DNA of 6,850 nucleotides from Syntrophomonas sp. Its GTDB lineage: Bacteria; Bacillota; Syntrophomonadia; Syntrophomonadales; Syntrophomonadaceae. The translations under genes and the position numbers were made by a program. Every line of letters begins with the position of its first letter. The first letter of the stretch is position 1. The DNA lies in NCBI GenBank assembly GCA_028693695.1, contig JAQUUV010000079.1:1778-8627 (forward strand). The letters are read 5' to 3'. Under the pieces are notes generated by a model that made no database searches, was not told where the DNA came from, and was given only the letters and a program-made list of their open reading frames with translations. Positions 6,389 through 6,850 of this stretch are shown here, piece by piece.

Positions 6389-6850
6389 TTATATGTATTC
6401 CATGCTAGCCTTTTTGAACTCCTTGAGGCTCTTAATAACAACATAATCCGTAAGTTCAGTTTGCTCCGACACCCTATCAATCAGTTCCCTAAGTTCTTGA
6501 TCACTACGGGCATGAATCATACTGAACATATTGTACCTAAAATCATCTGGCACTTCTCTAAGGTAGCAATGACTAATTTCCTTAAATCCAGCCATTATAT
6601 TACCTACCTTATCCGCCTGTTCCGCCTCAACCTTCCATGCCACCATGGCATTAGCAACAAAACCCGCTTGCTGGTGACGCAACACAGCACCCCATCTTCT
6701 AATTGTACCCTTTCCTTGTAATTTCTGCACTCGGCCTATAATATCCTCTTCCGAAATATTCATGGATTGGGCCAATTCCTGAAAGGGATGAGATTTTATG
6801 GGAAGGTCTCCCTGCAATAGTTTCAATATTTTTCTATCGTCTTCATCATA
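6389..6850 (-). CDS. ahbB: Siroheme decarboxylase subunit, AhbB-like (5' end cut by window edge)
   Basis: A protein of the Lrp/AsnC-like AhbA/AhbB family. AhbAB removes two carboxyl groups from siroheme to make 12,18-didecarboxysiroheme, an intermediate of the anaerobic siroheme-dependent heme pathway. The reading frame is open to the right edge (upstream residues YDEDDRKI), so the true start lies just outside; a TTG at 6824-6826 is an internal leucine codon, since the extra residues fit the family N terminus (DxxDRKIxxLLQGDLP). The visible 153 residues contain a winged-helix region (ISEEDIIGRVQKLQGKGTIRRWGAVLRHQQAGF) and an AsnC-like alpha/beta domain with NAMVAWKV, SHCYLRE and RYNMFSMIHARS. 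The RRWGAVLRHQQAGFVANAMVAW and YNMFSMIH blocks favour the AhbB rather than the AhbA type. A transcription factor is less likely given these motifs and the adjacent hemL. The partner ahbA is expected upstream, beyond the window. Confidence 0.88.
   Translation of the reverse strand, partial: YDEDDRKILKLLQGDLPIKSHPFQELAQSMNISEEDIIGRVQKLQGKGTIRRWGAVLRHQQAGFVANAMVAWKVEAEQADKVGNIMAGFKEISHCYLREVPDDFRYNMFSMIHARSDQELRELIDRVSEQTELTDYVVIKSLKEFKKASMEYI

Noticed and set aside
6373..6480. 36-residue N-terminal extension of the hemL reading frame to an ATG at 6480
   Set aside because: It overlaps the conserved C-terminal coding part of the preceding gene, is basic and unlike any HemL N terminus, and the TTG at 6372 has a good ribosome site.
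6389..6826. Lrp/AsnC-type transcription regulator
   Set aside because: The sequence has the siroheme decarboxylase motifs and sits directly before hemL; the fold is shared, but the enzyme reading fits better.
1..6850. CRISPR array, tRNA/rRNA gene, insertion sequence or phage genes
   Set aside because: No regularly spaced repeats, RNA gene signatures, transposase motifs or terminal repeats were seen; nearly all of the window is coding for known families.

Overview
The window carries six protein genes, all on the minus strand, so transcription runs from the right edge to the left. The gene set suggests an anaerobic low/mid-GC Firmicute of the syntrophic fatty-acid-oxidising kind; Syntrophomonas or a relative is my best guess. 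The reasons are the order etfB-etfA-membrane FeS/cytochrome b oxidoreductase, a siroheme decarboxylase (the anaerobic heme route), strong GGAGG ribosome sites and frequent TTG starts. The genus is an inference; no marker gene is present.

Right part (6850 to 5072): the 5'-truncated end of a siroheme decarboxylase subunit (ahbB type) is followed after 16 bp by hemL (glutamate-1-semialdehyde aminotransferase). These are a late and an early step of the siroheme-dependent heme pathway, so the window probably cuts into a heme operon that continues past the right edge. After 17 bp comes cheR, a chemotaxis receptor methyltransferase, apparently in the same transcript. hemL and cheR both appear to start at TTG behind nearly identical initiation regions.

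Middle (about 4291 to 4025): the only sizeable gap, about 270 bp. It holds a possible sigma-A promoter for the etf genes, a 16-bp palindrome, a bulged hairpin, and a short sequence that recurs upstream of the last gene. I see no convincing terminator for cheR.

Left part (4024 to 7): etfB and etfA encode the two subunits of an electron-transfer flavoprotein. A 709-residue membrane protein follows, with a NarI-like heme b domain, two 4Fe-4S motifs and two HdrB-like CCG domains. This matches the ETF:menaquinone oxidoreductase (EMO, former DUF224) family of syntrophic butyrate oxidisers. A perfect 13-bp hairpin separates etfA from it, and a clear rho-independent terminator closes the unit. In the likely scheme, acyl-CoA dehydrogenases reduce EtfAB, EtfAB passes electrons to the membrane protein, and these reach menaquinone. 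The upstream heme genes could supply its b hemes, so the window may link cofactor synthesis to its consumer.
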